Shown: positions 1 to 8,257, numbered from the stretch's first letter. The stretch: DNA of 19,140 bases from an uncultured Bacteroidales bacterium (GCA_934675095.1 CAKUPC010000037.1:1-19140); one strand, 5' to 3'. The notes: a model not told the origin generated them from the letters alone. Made by a program: numbers and translations.

Positions 1-240
1 AAAAGAAAGTTTCTTCTCGTCCATCAGAGCCTTGAGTTTAAGTTTCCGGAATCCTTCCGGCTTATCCTTGATCTTCTCCATCTCTCCCATTATGTAATCG
101 CGGTGCTGGTCCAGCACGCAATCCAATCGGCGAAGGAGTGTGAAGGGAAGGATTACGTCCTCCACCTCCGCATCGTCGTATATGTTTCGAATAATCTCTT
201 TGATGTTCCAGATTACCCTGGCAAGTTCCTGTTCTGTCAT
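1..240 (-). CDS. hsdM: Type I restriction-modification system M subunit (HsdM), N-terminal fragment cut by window edge
   Basis: This is the first 80 codons of an adenine-specific DNA methyltransferase subunit; the rest lies beyond position 1. The start is the ATG at 238-240 and the frame stays open to the edge. The translation opens MTEQELARVIWNIKEIIR and contains VILPFTLLRRLDCVLDQHR. The pattern of an N-terminal helix with W-N-I, then V-I-L-P-F-T-x-L-R-R-L-D, is the hallmark of the HsdM N-terminal helical domain (HsdM_N). The catalytic SAM-binding and NPPY motifs would follow and are not visible. The family is usually around 500 residues. In the complete enzyme, M with S methylates the target site, and R cleaves unmethylated DNA. 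The start lies 9 nt after the stop of the WYL regulator on the same strand, so the two are probably co-transcribed. No Shine-Dalgarno is seen. The fragment was found by translating the minus strand directly. Confidence 0.85.
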   Translation of the reverse strand, partial: MTEQELARVIWNIKEIIRNIYDDAEVEDVILPFTLLRRLDCVLDQHRDYIMGEMEKIKDKPEGFRKLKLKALMDEKKLSF

Positions 241-249
241 ATATAAAGT

Positions 250-1308
250 TTAATCTTGCTTTTGAATGCAAAGGTGAGTATTAGGTGTGAAATCATTCTT
301 CACACTAGAATAAATTTGTGCGTTTTTTTCAACTATGTCCCGAATATGTGCCCGGTAAGATTCTGGAGAGAGAACCTCAACCATATCGCCGTATGACAAT
401 ATAAGGGCATCAAGTTCCTTATTGGGGACAACATCAATCGTAATGATTCTGTTGTCTCTATCGACAGTTACCTGAGATTTATGAATCTGCTTCGTCTCCA
501 GATAAGGCAACCATCTTGAGGCTACCTTCATTGTGATTCTCTCCACAGGCTTGTTTTTCTTGACAGATACACCGACGACATCATTAAAAAATGTCTCGAA
601 GTTCACTTTGTCATTCGGAATGAACTTCCTGCCAGCCAATTGGATGTCACGAATCCTGTCCAAGGCAGCATTTGTGATGTACCCATCGGTTTCGTTGAAA
701 CCGAACAGAAACCACCTGTTGTTGTACTCCTTTATGAAATATGGATGGAAAATCCAGTCTTTATCACCACCGGTAAACGGGCTATAGAGAATCTTGACAG
801 CCTGTTTGTTAACAGTATATGTAAAGACTTCTGAAAGAATTTCAGCCCCTACATAATTCTCATTCTGATCATATCCGATGACTCGTTCCTCGTTTCCACG
901 CAACTGGAATTTATCCTCTATCTTCGTCATCAGTTCAACCATCTCCTCAAACTGCGGCATCCCTTTGAAGCGTCTCAGCATTTGAATTGTCTCTTTCAAC
1001 TGGTTAACTTCTGAATCGCTCAACTCATTCTTGTAAATGGAGAAGTCCTTCTTCGAATATGAATAGTAATAACCATCGGGACCAAGCTTTATGTTGATAT
1101 CCACATCAGATTTCCCAGCTATGTCCTTCAGATACTTGATGTCGCTGCGGAATGTCCTGACTCCGACTTCGTATGAACTCGGATCATAATCAGCTACAGC
1201 ATCATTGCACTTCTGCAGCAAAACGCTCATAGTATATTGGACATCCTGTTTTCTCAAACAGTCATCCAATACCCTATATCGGATAGAAGCGTGATTATTA
1301 GTTGCCAT
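250..1308 (-). CDS. WYL-domain transcriptional regulator
   Basis: A protein of 352 residues starting MATNNHASIRYRVLDDCL. Residues about 5-70 resemble a winged helix-turn-helix (ending VRTFRSDIKYLKD). A helical linker follows. A WYL domain lies at about 150-230, with a Sm-like strand pattern and the diagnostic aromatic stretch YNNRWFLFGF. A WCX-like C-terminal segment lies at about 255-330. Proteins of this architecture bind DNA as dimers and sense a nucleic-acid-like ligand; several (BrxR, CapW) repress phage-defence operons. I chose the ATG at 1306-1308 rather than the in-frame one 42 nt upstream, because the family conserves this N-terminus and the predicted -7 box at 1356-1363 would start transcription near 1349. 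hsdM begins 9 nt downstream, so control of that restriction system is the natural inference. The gene is visibly AT-richer than the NQR genes. Family assignment is firm; the target is inferred. Confidence 0.85.
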   Translation of the reverse strand: MATNNHASIRYRVLDDCLRKQDVQYTMSVLLQKCNDAVADYDPSSYEVGVRTFRSDIKYLKDIAGKSDVDINIKLGPDGYYYSYSKKDFSIYKNELSDSEVNQLKETIQMLRRFKGMPQFEEMVELMTKIEDKFQLRGNEERVIGYDQNENYVGAEILSEVFTYTVNKQAVKILYSPFTGGDKDWIFHPYFIKEYNNRWFLFGFNETDGYITNAALDRIRDIQLAGRKFIPNDKVNFETFFNDVVGVSVKKNKPVERITMKVASRWLPYLETKQIHKSQVTVDRDNRIITIDVVPNKELDALILSYGDMVEVLSPESYRAHIRDIVEKNAQIYSSVKNDFTPNTHLCIQKQD

Positions 1309-1355
1309 AATTCGTACTCTGTGTAAAAACGGAACTTGCTTACCCCACAAGAATA

Positions 1356-1363
1356 CAAATTTA
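1356..1363 (-). promoter_or_regulatory. Bacteroidetes-type -7 promoter element for the WYL gene
   Basis: On the minus strand this reads TAAATTTG, a perfect match to the Bacteroidetes sigma-ABfr -7 consensus TAnnTTTG. Transcription would begin near 1349, giving a leader of about 41 nt before the ATG at 1308. I see no clear -33 TTTG at the expected spacing. The call rests on the -7 match and its position. Confidence 0.4.
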
Positions 1364-1492
1364 CGAAAATATCCTTATAGAAACTTAAGATGTTTTGAAA
1401 AACTTGATAATGAATGATAAGTATATCGCTATATATATAAAAGTCAGCCCCACTCACGCAAAGTCTTCTACTCTCAACTTCTTCTACACGCA

Positions 1493-1512
1493 ATGACCAA
1501 TGTGGTGGTCAT
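1493..1512. repeat. Short perfect inverted repeat (dyad), possible operator
   Basis: ATGACCA at 1493-1499 and TGGTCAT at 1506-1512 form a perfect 7-bp dyad around a 6-nt spacer. No T-run follows on the minus strand, so it is not an obvious intrinsic terminator. It lies between the AlbA_2 stop and the WYL promoter and could be a regulator binding site; this is inference only. Confidence 0.35.
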
Positions 1513-1569
1513 CGATCATAGTCTTTCCGGCACGAGAACTCTTGGGGATGGAATATTCTCTCTGTGTTA

Positions 1570-2970
1570 CTATTTTCTTGTCAATACTTTCCAGTAGCCT
1601 CCGTTGGTCGGTCCGCAGTGTTCTATGAACCCCCGTTCTTGAAGAGCCTTCAGTTCTCTTTTGACAGTGCTTAAAGAGATGCCAATTTTAACGGATAATG
1701 ACCCTGTGGTTTTGGTGTCATTTTTGGTGTCAGCAGCCGCAAGTAAATTACAGATAAGTTGCTGTCTTTCAGTTATATTTTTGGTATCATCATTGGTGTC
1801 ATAGAAAGCTTTGACCACCTTGCCGGTCCGATCATCTATCCTGGCTCCATGCTGGATGGCATAGAACACCTCGCGCTTGATTTTGGCCGCCACTCCACTG
1901 AACTCCTCCACGAATGACGGGATTTCAAGTTCTGCATCCTTGAAAGCATTTTCAATGATTTCAAAGCCACGGCCCCATGCCTCAACGAATCCTGCGAAGT
2001 AGAAGGCGTTGGCGATAAGCTTATTCCTTGGCATAGAACGATGCTCCTTGAACATATCAGAGATAGTCGTGCCTTCTGGCATCTTGCCATAGTTCCATAG
2101 ACTTATGCGATCATCATAAACTTTCAACTGATTGTCAGGGCCGTCGTATGACTTGTGGATAATACTGTTGTACAGAATCTCCCTGAGACCTTTCTCCGGG
2201 ATTTCGAGAGGCTCTACACGCTGCATCCCATCGTAGTGGATGGGTCTGACGAGATATTTTGCTGACAGCACGTCCATCACCTTGTCCGCCATCTGGATGA
2301 GGTTGCCGTCAATCAAGTCCTGAGTGATAAGGTCTCCGGCACCATTCCCGAAACGCCCTATCTTGAACCTTGCATTCAGGCAATACTTCTGGGGCTCCTT
2401 GCCAAAAAGCAGCAGGGCGGCCATTGTCATTCTGCCATCGTCGGCCACCAGCTTCAAGTTTCCCAAAATCTTTTCGATGCTGTCCTTCTCGGTACTCTTG
2501 GCAAGGCGTCCCTTTGAAATGCCTTCAGCAACGAAATATGAAACAGCCGCAGCATCAATATCCTGGATACTAGTGCCATCTACAAATTGGGCATCCCAGG
2601 AAATCCCCATCTTATTGAGGAGAAAGTTCTGAGCAGCCATACCGTCCATTTCCTGAAGTGTGCTTCCTGATCTCAGATACAGGCGTCCGTTGAATGTAAC
2701 AGGTGTATTGCTAGGACCGATGCTGATTCTGATGTACTCTTTGCCGTTCTCTTCAAGCAGACTGACGTCCGGAATGACACCGGTAGTTGATACTATCTTG
2801 TTCGGAAGATTCTCGAGCAGCATCCTGGCATTGTCCATGCCTACTATAACTCCGTTGTCATCCACACCGACGAGCAGTGAACCTCCATGTGAATTAGCGA
2901 ATCCGCTCACGTATCTCAAGTACTCATCCCTCCATGACTCCTTGAATTCAAGATTTTGATTTTCTTTCAT
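1570..2970 (-). CDS. AlbA_2 (Schlafen-like) putative ATP-binding regulator with C-terminal winged helix
   Basis: A protein of 466 residues. The N-terminus is an AlbA_2 / Schlafen-type domain (about 5-120) with the family signature LEFKES, then FANSHGGSLLVGVDDNG, ending in a YLRSGST segment. The middle (about 240-380) matches the HATPase_c_4-type region, with EIPEKGLREILYNSIIHKSY and AWGRGFEIIENA. The C-terminus (about 410-466) is a winged helix (ISLSTVKRELKALQERGFIE). This is the COG2865-like architecture often called a predicted transcriptional regulator or divergent AAA protein. Members are frequent beside or inside type I restriction loci of Bacteroidetes, which fits the WYL-hsdM pair downstream. 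The substrate is unknown, and AlbA_2 domains occur in both regulators and nucleic-acid effectors. The start lies 24 nt after the stop of the surface operon's last gene, with no SD and no terminator between them, so read-through from that operon is possible. Confidence 0.8.
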   Translation of the reverse strand: MKENQNLEFKESWRDEYLRYVSGFANSHGGSLLVGVDDNGVIVGMDNARMLLENLPNKIVSTTGVIPDVSLLEENGKEYIRISIGPSNTPVTFNGRLYLRSGSTLQEMDGMAAQNFLLNKMGISWDAQFVDGTSIQDIDAAAVSYFVAEGISKGRLAKSTEKDSIEKILGNLKLVADDGRMTMAALLLFGKEPQKYCLNARFKIGRFGNGAGDLITQDLIDGNLIQMADKVMDVLSAKYLVRPIHYDGMQRVEPLEIPEKGLREILYNSIIHKSYDGPDNQLKVYDDRISLWNYGKMPEGTTISDMFKEHRSMPRNKLIANAFYFAGFVEAWGRGFEIIENAFKDAELEIPSFVEEFSGVAAKIKREVFYAIQHGARIDDRTGKVVKAFYDTNDDTKNITERQQLICNLLAAADTKNDTKTTGSLSVKIGISLSTVKRELKALQERGFIEHCGPTNGGYWKVLTRK

Positions 2971-2994
2971 GTGGTAATCTGTTTCCCGGCATTG

Positions 2995-3906
2995 TCAGAA
3001 TTCCCAGCTGACGCGGAGGCGGATGTCGAGGCGGATGGGGTTGTCCTTCAGGGAGGTGCGGGCGATGATGACCGGCGTGCCGTCCGGAAGGGATGCGGGG
3101 ACGGACATCGTGACATGACCGTTGTCGGATTTCCCCAGTGGGATGCTGTGGGAGTATTGCGCGAGTCCGACCGACACTCCGGCTGCAATCCTGTTTTGCT
3201 CCTTGGCTTGTTTCCTGCCTTGCTCCTTGCCGACGGCGATGCTGACTCCAGCGGTCAGGTTTCCGAAAAAGCCGTCCTTTGAGAAGCAGCCGAGCCGGTC
3301 GAGCGCTTCGACCGGGAGATAGCTTCGCTGCCCGTTGGAGAAACAGCACAGACGGTTCGTTGCCCGCACCCGTTCTTCCTCGGCAAGCCTGACGGCCTCC
3401 TCTTCGGAAAGCTGACCGTGCCGTTTCAGGAGATTCTCTACGCAGGAGTTTATATACTCTTCTGGCGTGCTGAATCCGAGCGACATATAGCGTTCGGGAA
3501 ATGGTTCGACGTTGAACGACAGTTCCGAGGTTGTTCGCTTGGAGTGCGCGAACTGAAAGGCATATCCGAGGTCAATCTGAACCATAGGGGAGACGCGCCT
3601 GTCGAGGATGTCGCTCCGGAGTCTCACGAACACAGGCAGCGCAGTCGTTCCCGTGACGACGGAATTGCTGCCCTCGATTCCGCTGTTCCGGCCGGCTCCG
3701 GAATGCGCCCCCGGAATCGCGTGCGCCTTTCCCGCCGCGAACCCCGCCGAAATCTCGACTCCGGCAAAGATTCCTTTCCGGAAATGTCCGGTGTCCTGCC
3801 GCTGCGCCAAAGCGGATACCGTAACGCTCATGAGCAGAATTGTCGCTGCAATCATGACAGGCACGCGCCGTCGTGGCTGTGAAGATACTGTCCTTGAAGC
3901 CGTCAT
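2995..3906 (-). CDS. Secreted beta-barrel-like protein of the surface operon, unknown function
   Basis: A protein of 303 residues with a signal peptide: a basic n-region with RRR at 12-14, a hydrophobic core, and a likely SPase I cut after SALA at 31-34. The mature part alternates short amphipathic strands (GIFAGVEISAGF, MVQIDLGYAFQF, NLTAGVSIAVG) and ends in alternating residues with a final Phe (IRLRVSWEF). That is the pattern of an outer-membrane barrel C-terminus recognised by BAM. Residues about 130-210 are a helical, charged insert with four cysteines (C155, C187, C188, C207), probably a periplasmic or surface loop. The gene starts 1 nt after the stop of the large lipoprotein gene, so the two are translationally coupled. 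OmpA- or DUF3575-like barrel proteins accompany fimbrial loci in Bacteroides, but I cannot assign this one to a named family. A role in assembly or anchoring is inferred from context. Confidence 0.65.
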   Translation of the reverse strand: MTASRTVSSQPRRRVPVMIAATILLMSVTVSALAQRQDTGHFRKGIFAGVEISAGFAAGKAHAIPGAHSGAGRNSGIEGSNSVVTGTTALPVFVRLRSDILDRRVSPMVQIDLGYAFQFAHSKRTTSELSFNVEPFPERYMSLGFSTPEEYINSCVENLLKRHGQLSEEEAVRLAEEERVRATNRLCCFSNGQRSYLPVEALDRLGCFSKDGFFGNLTAGVSIAVGKEQGRKQAKEQNRIAAGVSVGLAQYSHSIPLGKSDNGHVTMSVPASLPDGTPVIIARTSLKDNPIRLDIRLRVSWEF

Positions 3907-3907
3907 G

Positions 3908-6900
3908 TCAATGTACCATTATAATCTTGTGTGAGAACCTCCCGTGCATCGTCTTCCAATCGACGGCGGTTGTCACGGTGTATGGATTGTCGTCATATTC
4001 TGAACTGTAACCGCTGTTGTCATATGTCAGATTGACGGGAGTGTAAGGCTCGAACTTATAGACATACCAGCTTCCGGAGGCTTTGACCCGATCAAAGCTC
4101 AGGTTGAGCGTGACTTTTGTCGGGTGGGCGTGGTGCTGCCATGGGGTTCCCTTGATATAGTTCTTGTTTGAGTCGTCGAAGGTCTTGCTGTAAATCGTGT
4201 TGAAGAGTGTCTTTATGCCTTCATAGGCGAGGACATAAGTCGCGGCCGACCTGTCCGAGGTTGCCACATCAGGTGCATAGTTGGCTTCGGGATAGTAATC
4301 CACCGGATCCTTTTTCTGCCCGTGGACATGCGTGCGGCAGAACCCCTTGCAATTCAGTGACGGCTTGATGTATGTGTTGCTTACGGCTCCGTCCAGTTTC
4401 ATCGTGTAATAAGGATGCGATGCGTTATTGAACATCCCGATTTTGATGCTGCGCCTCTGCTTCATGATTTTCGATATGTTATGGGGCGTGAGATAGCTGT
4501 AGTTCTTGAAAACCCGTGACGCGTCACCGTATGTGTGCCCCTTAAACACATTTGCGGAGTAGTATGAACAGCCTTTGAAATCGTAGTCGTTGGAATATAC
4601 ATAGGCGCTCTCCTCGCCGGAATTTTCAAGTTCCTCGTCGAATGTGTAGGATAGGTTTCCTCCGTAGGTGGAGGAGAAATCTACCATTGCGCTTATTCCG
4701 TTCTTGTTGTAAAAGCCGTCGGTCTGGCGGCTCAGGGCGGAATCGTAGTAACCGTAGCGGTCGTAGGTCAGCTGTGCCTCTGTCGTCCATGCGGCATGAA
4801 GCAGATTGTAGAAGGTTTTGTCGAGTCCTATTATCATTGTGCCGTCATCCGCCAGTGTCATCTTGCAGGAAGTGAAGTTTCCGGGTGTGAGGGTTGTTAT
4901 GTCGGCTTCCGCCATCAGCATGGACAGGTTTTGCGGCAGATTTATGCTTGCGGGGCAATCATAGAAGTATATGTCCGTGCCGGAAGGCGTTGTCGCGCCG
5001 AAAAGGGCCTTGCCGGCGGAACCTCTCTCTGTCAGCGCCAGATATCTGAAACTGAAGGACATATTCGACCTGTTTGACACGGTGAAGAAGAAACTTGAAC
5101 TGATGTCGTATTTCTCCGCGACGGTTTTTCCCCCGTATGCCTTGTCGTAGAAGGTGATGTCAAAGGGGAAATAGCTGACATCGAATGCTTTCTGTTTGAA
5201 CATGGAGTGGACATTGTCCGCTATGCCTATGTTGAGACAGTCGGATGAACCGACCATTGTCCATAATGTGGAATTTGCGGAGGCGTTCTTCCCGGTGTTG
5301 CTCATCTTGAGGTTGACGGTGCAGAACGGCTGCCCGTGCAGGTTGCCGACATCTCCGCTGTATTTATCCGAGATGTATGTACTTATGCATCCTGCCTGCT
5401 TTGCGTTGCTCCACCCCGCGCTGTCATCAACTATGGTCAAACTGAACACATCCGACGCGAAGCCGTACCCCTTGCCGTCGTCCGCCAGCAGATTGCGCCC
5501 GTCGCTGTCACAGAAGTATGCGTATATGTCGGCTATGTTCCCGTTGATTGTTGCCGAAGGCGTCCTTTCCTCGGGGTAGGGCATGGCGGCATGGTCTTCT
5601 GAGGCGAATATAATCTCCGGTGTCTTGACATTCAGCATGAGCGCAATCTTGGAAACTTTGCGGCCGTCTGCATCGCAGAGCCACAGCTCGCCTCCGGAAT
5701 GTTCACGGCGGCAGGTCCCTTCAAAGGTGATTTCCCCGTTATCGTCCATCTCGAACGGAGAGAATGTAATCGGGTCGTCTTCCGGATTGTCGGAAGAGTT
5801 TCCGATGCAGCGTATCGTGCAGTTTTCGACAATGTCCTCAATGCTGTTCCCGAAATAAGAGATTACAGACTGGTCGATTGAGGAGAGCCTTCCGAGGAAC
5901 ATCTCTCCTATGTAGAGGTTGTCCGGAGAATGCGCTCCACGTGCTATAGTCCAGTTGACGAGGTAGTCGTTGAATGAAACATCCTTGTCAATCCTCCAGC
6001 TCACTTCGTCCAGCCCGTCGCGGGAACCGAAAAGCTGAATCCTGTAGGAGGAATTTCTGACGAGGTCGAAGTTGCTGACCGCGTCGGAGCCGAGGTAAAT
6101 CCTGTAAGTGAGGTCTCCTGTCAGAAGTCCTTCACCTTCAAAAGAACAGTTCACCTCAATGTAGGTCGGCCCCGTGACATATCCCATTTCATCGGGAACC
6201 TTTCTTTTCTGGTCGGTGTTCCCGGGCAGGAGGTCGCCCCAGCAGTTCTCGAAGGCATAGAACTCGATGCTTCCGCCTCCATTGATGGCACTCAGATCCT
6301 CCTCCGAGGCGAAATCTCCGTCTGCCACATCGTCGTCCGCCGCCATAGATTCCTCCGAAAACGGAGTCATTCGCTGTGCCGCGTCGCAGAGCCTTATGCC
6401 CGTGATGCTGATTCCCGAGGCTCCGAGACTATCGTCCGGCACATAGCTGAACACGATTCTGCTGACAAGTCTTACAAGTTCAATGTTGAGCCTGAGTTCG
6501 GAACCTCCTATGAAGCGGTTCTTCAGGACGGTGCCCATAGGTATCGGACTCATCCCGCCGGAAATGTCGGGAAATTTAATCGCAAGGCTTTCCATGCTGC
6601 CCTCATCCTTCATCCAGTTGTTCCCGTCAGGCTCGACGGCCTTGCCGCAGTTGGCGAGGACATAGAACGAATAGCTCGTTTCCGTGACGAGGGGAATCCT
6701 ATAAACATCCGAATCCATTTTCATAAATTCATGAAGGACGCAGCCCCCGTCCCTCCAGATGTAGAGGTTTATGTCCGAGATTGTCTCTCCCTCGAACAGC
6801 GAGGACTTCGTCAAGGCGGGAGCGCCGGTCTCTTCGCAGATGAACCTGAGCGTGACTTCGGCTCTTTCTCCCGTCTTCCCTCCGTCTGACATTAGCCTTT

Positions 6901-6976
6901 CCGCGCATCCGCCCAAAAGCAGGACGGCGGCTGCCGTGAAAGCGGGCAGCATTGACTTGAAAACTGACTTGACCAT
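3908..6976 (-). CDS. Large DUF4906-like fimbrial/adhesin lipoprotein (1022 aa)
   Basis: The protein starts with a lipoprotein signal peptide and lipobox LLGGC (Cys24), so it should be exported and lipidated. Residues about 40-345 follow the Bacteroidales fimbrillin-like plan. ISDINLYIWRDGGC opens a short strand unit, then SYSFYVLANCG, a VSRIVFSY strand, GISITGIRLCDAAQRMTPF, and finally YRIQLFGSRDGLDEVSWRID. The last motif recurs in the next upstream paralogue and is typical of DUF4906-type proteins. The remaining ~650 residues are not recognised; they are rich in Tyr, Ser and Asn and include CRTHVHGQK and TPWQHHAHPTKV near the C-terminus. The size and large C-terminal region suggest a tip or adhesive component rather than a shaft subunit, which is inference. 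It starts 6 nt after the stop of the upstream lipoprotein gene and ends 1 nt before the barrel gene. No frameshift or truncation is evident. Confidence 0.7.
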   Translation of the reverse strand: MVKSVFKSMLPAFTAAAVLLLGGCAERLMSDGGKTGERAEVTLRFICEETGAPALTKSSLFEGETISDINLYIWRDGGCVLHEFMKMDSDVYRIPLVTETSYSFYVLANCGKAVEPDGNNWMKDEGSMESLAIKFPDISGGMSPIPMGTVLKNRFIGGSELRLNIELVRLVSRIVFSYVPDDSLGASGISITGIRLCDAAQRMTPFSEESMAADDDVADGDFASEEDLSAINGGGSIEFYAFENCWGDLLPGNTDQKRKVPDEMGYVTGPTYIEVNCSFEGEGLLTGDLTYRIYLGSDAVSNFDLVRNSSYRIQLFGSRDGLDEVSWRIDKDVSFNDYLVNWTIARGAHSPDNLYIGEMFLGRLSSIDQSVISYFGNSIEDIVENCTIRCIGNSSDNPEDDPITFSPFEMDDNGEITFEGTCRREHSGGELWLCDADGRKVSKIALMLNVKTPEIIFASEDHAAMPYPEERTPSATINGNIADIYAYFCDSDGRNLLADDGKGYGFASDVFSLTIVDDSAGWSNAKQAGCISTYISDKYSGDVGNLHGQPFCTVNLKMSNTGKNASANSTLWTMVGSSDCLNIGIADNVHSMFKQKAFDVSYFPFDITFYDKAYGGKTVAEKYDISSSFFFTVSNRSNMSFSFRYLALTERGSAGKALFGATTPSGTDIYFYDCPASINLPQNLSMLMAEADITTLTPGNFTSCKMTLADDGTMIIGLDKTFYNLLHAAWTTEAQLTYDRYGYYDSALSRQTDGFYNKNGISAMVDFSSTYGGNLSYTFDEELENSGEESAYVYSNDYDFKGCSYYSANVFKGHTYGDASRVFKNYSYLTPHNISKIMKQRRSIKIGMFNNASHPYYTMKLDGAVSNTYIKPSLNCKGFCRTHVHGQKKDPVDYYPEANYAPDVATSDRSAATYVLAYEGIKTLFNTIYSKTFDDSNKNYIKGTPWQHHAHPTKVTLNLSFDRVKASGSWYVYKFEPYTPVNLTYDNSGYSSEYDDNPYTVTTAVDWKTMHGRFSHKIIMVH

Positions 6977-6982
6977 ATTGCA

Positions 6983-8257
6983 TCATTTTTTCTTCACGTG
7001 TATGTTCAGAAGTCCGGCCTGACTTACAGGTGCCCCGGCTTCCATATAGACCTTAGCGTCGCCTGGACCGACTATGCTGAGTTTCACCCCATGCCAGTCC
7101 TCGTCGATAGTGTAGTTGAATACTCCCCGCGTGCGGCCTTCCTCAAGTTCGTCAAGGCCTATCCTGAACGGCGCTCCTGCGGGGGAGTATGAACAGCGTA
7201 CATGAATCTCATCCCCGATTTGGGGCTCGATAAGCCCGTCCGGCTTCATGCTGAAGCTGACAATGTCGGAGAGGAAAGTCCTGTCAATTCTCCAGCTGTC
7301 TTCGTTCAGCCCGTCTCCGTCGGGAGTCACGGTGATGTGATAGAGGCAGTTCCTGCGGACGTTAAGGTCAGAGCGCGACTCCCCGAGATAGAACCTGTAT
7401 TTCAGGAAGCCTCCGTTGTTGTAGTGCTCAGGAGAATGGTAGCCAAGCTCCATCTCAATGTAGGAGCAAACATCGGCAAGATGTTCGGATTTCTCCAGCA
7501 CCTTGTCTGAATCCGTCCCCACCTCCCGAGGAAAGTCTCCCTGGATGTTCTCCAGCATATAAAGGCTCAGTTCGTCGCTCTTCCCGTCTCCGATGACCTT
7601 GTTCAGTATCTCACACTCGCTGCTGTTGCGGCTGAACCCGACGGAGAAACAGTCGTCGGAACTCTCGGCACCGGACTCGGAGAACACCCTGCACCGTCTC
7701 GGGCAATTGCCTATGCGCAGGCTGCGGACATCCATCTTCACATTGTCCGTGAGCCGGCTCCGGTCCATGCCGATACGCAGTTCCGCCATCATCCTGACAA
7801 TCGGCAGCCTTATCGAATTCCCGGCCCGAACGCCGAATACGGCACCGCACATCGGCATTCCTGTCGAGTAATCGTCAGGATAGGCTATGTGAAAGACGAG
7901 GGAGTTTATCTCTTCCAGAGTCTTGATGTTCAGCTTATAGCCGAAATTTACGCAGGCATAGATGTCGTAGGCCCTGCCATAGACCAATGGCAGAGAGCAG
8001 GCATCACCGTGTATGTATTCCGACCTTTCAAGGAATCCGTCAGACGAGAACACGAATATGTTGGCGTCACGGATTCTGTCGCAGTCCGGTTCGGCCGCCC
8101 GCGTAGTCATTTCTCCCGCGCGAAGCAATATGTCAGTCGGCGCACGGAGCAGCCCGATTCCGTGGTGCTCCGTGCACCCGCTGACGAACAATAAACACAA
8201 AACGGTAGTTATGACAACAGCTAAAAAGCCACGACATAATTTTCTTTCTCGTTCCAT
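6983..8257 (-). CDS. Fimbrillin-like lipoprotein, Mfa/DUF4906-related (424 aa)
   Basis: I chose the ATG at 8255-8257 because it gives a compact lipoprotein signal, MERERKLC, a hydrophobic core, then LFVSGC with Cys28. Upstream in-frame starts would add about 58 hydrophilic residues of low-complexity shadow sequence. This start overlaps the upstream gene by 37 nt, suggesting coupled translation. The mature protein carries the fimbrillin-like order: RDANIFVFSSDGFLERSEYI, YDIYACVNFG, a MMAELRIGMD strand, LYMLENIQGDFP, and YHITVTPDGDGLNEDSWRID. The last motif matches the large lipoprotein immediately downstream. After it comes only a short C-terminal domain of about 100 residues, against ~650 in the neighbour. 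It is probably a minor fimbrial or accessory subunit exported to the outer membrane. Assignment to a superfamily of Bacteroidales fimbrillin-like proteins is fairly secure; the exact role is not. Confidence 0.7.
   Translation of the reverse strand: MERERKLCRGFLAVVITTVLCLLFVSGCTEHHGIGLLRAPTDILLRAGEMTTRAAEPDCDRIRDANIFVFSSDGFLERSEYIHGDACSLPLVYGRAYDIYACVNFGYKLNIKTLEEINSLVFHIAYPDDYSTGMPMCGAVFGVRAGNSIRLPIVRMMAELRIGMDRSRLTDNVKMDVRSLRIGNCPRRCRVFSESGAESSDDCFSVGFSRNSSECEILNKVIGDGKSDELSLYMLENIQGDFPREVGTDSDKVLEKSEHLADVCSYIEMELGYHSPEHYNNGGFLKYRFYLGESRSDLNVRRNCLYHITVTPDGDGLNEDSWRIDRTFLSDIVSFSMKPDGLIEPQIGDEIHVRCSYSPAGAPFRIGLDELEEGRTRGVFNYTIDEDWHGVKLSIVGPGDAKVYMEAGAPVSQAGLLNIHVKKK

Larger units (their letters stand above)
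1309..1569. other. Intergenic region between the AlbA_2 gene and the WYL gene
   Basis: About 260 nt without a convincing gene. It holds the -7 box at 1356-1363, a direct repeat TGATAA at 1405-1410 and 1415-1420 (10-nt period), an alternating TA stretch near 1424-1439, and a 7-bp dyad at 1493-1512. It contains no T-run terminator for the upstream gene. A short open frame on the minus strand ends at 1484 but has no supported start and no recognised product. Confidence 0.5.

Noticed and set aside
1254..1493. A 79-codon frame overlapping the start of the WYL gene, minus strand
   Set aside because: It overlaps the WYL coding start in another frame, covers the predicted promoter, and has no recognisable features.
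1484..1600. A short open frame on the minus strand running out of the AlbA_2 3' end and stopping at 1484, with a protein-like reading
   Set aside because: It has no supported start, most of its upstream part is an Arg-rich shadow of the AlbA_2 gene, and the short free part matches no family I recognise. It could be a gene remnant, but nothing proves it.
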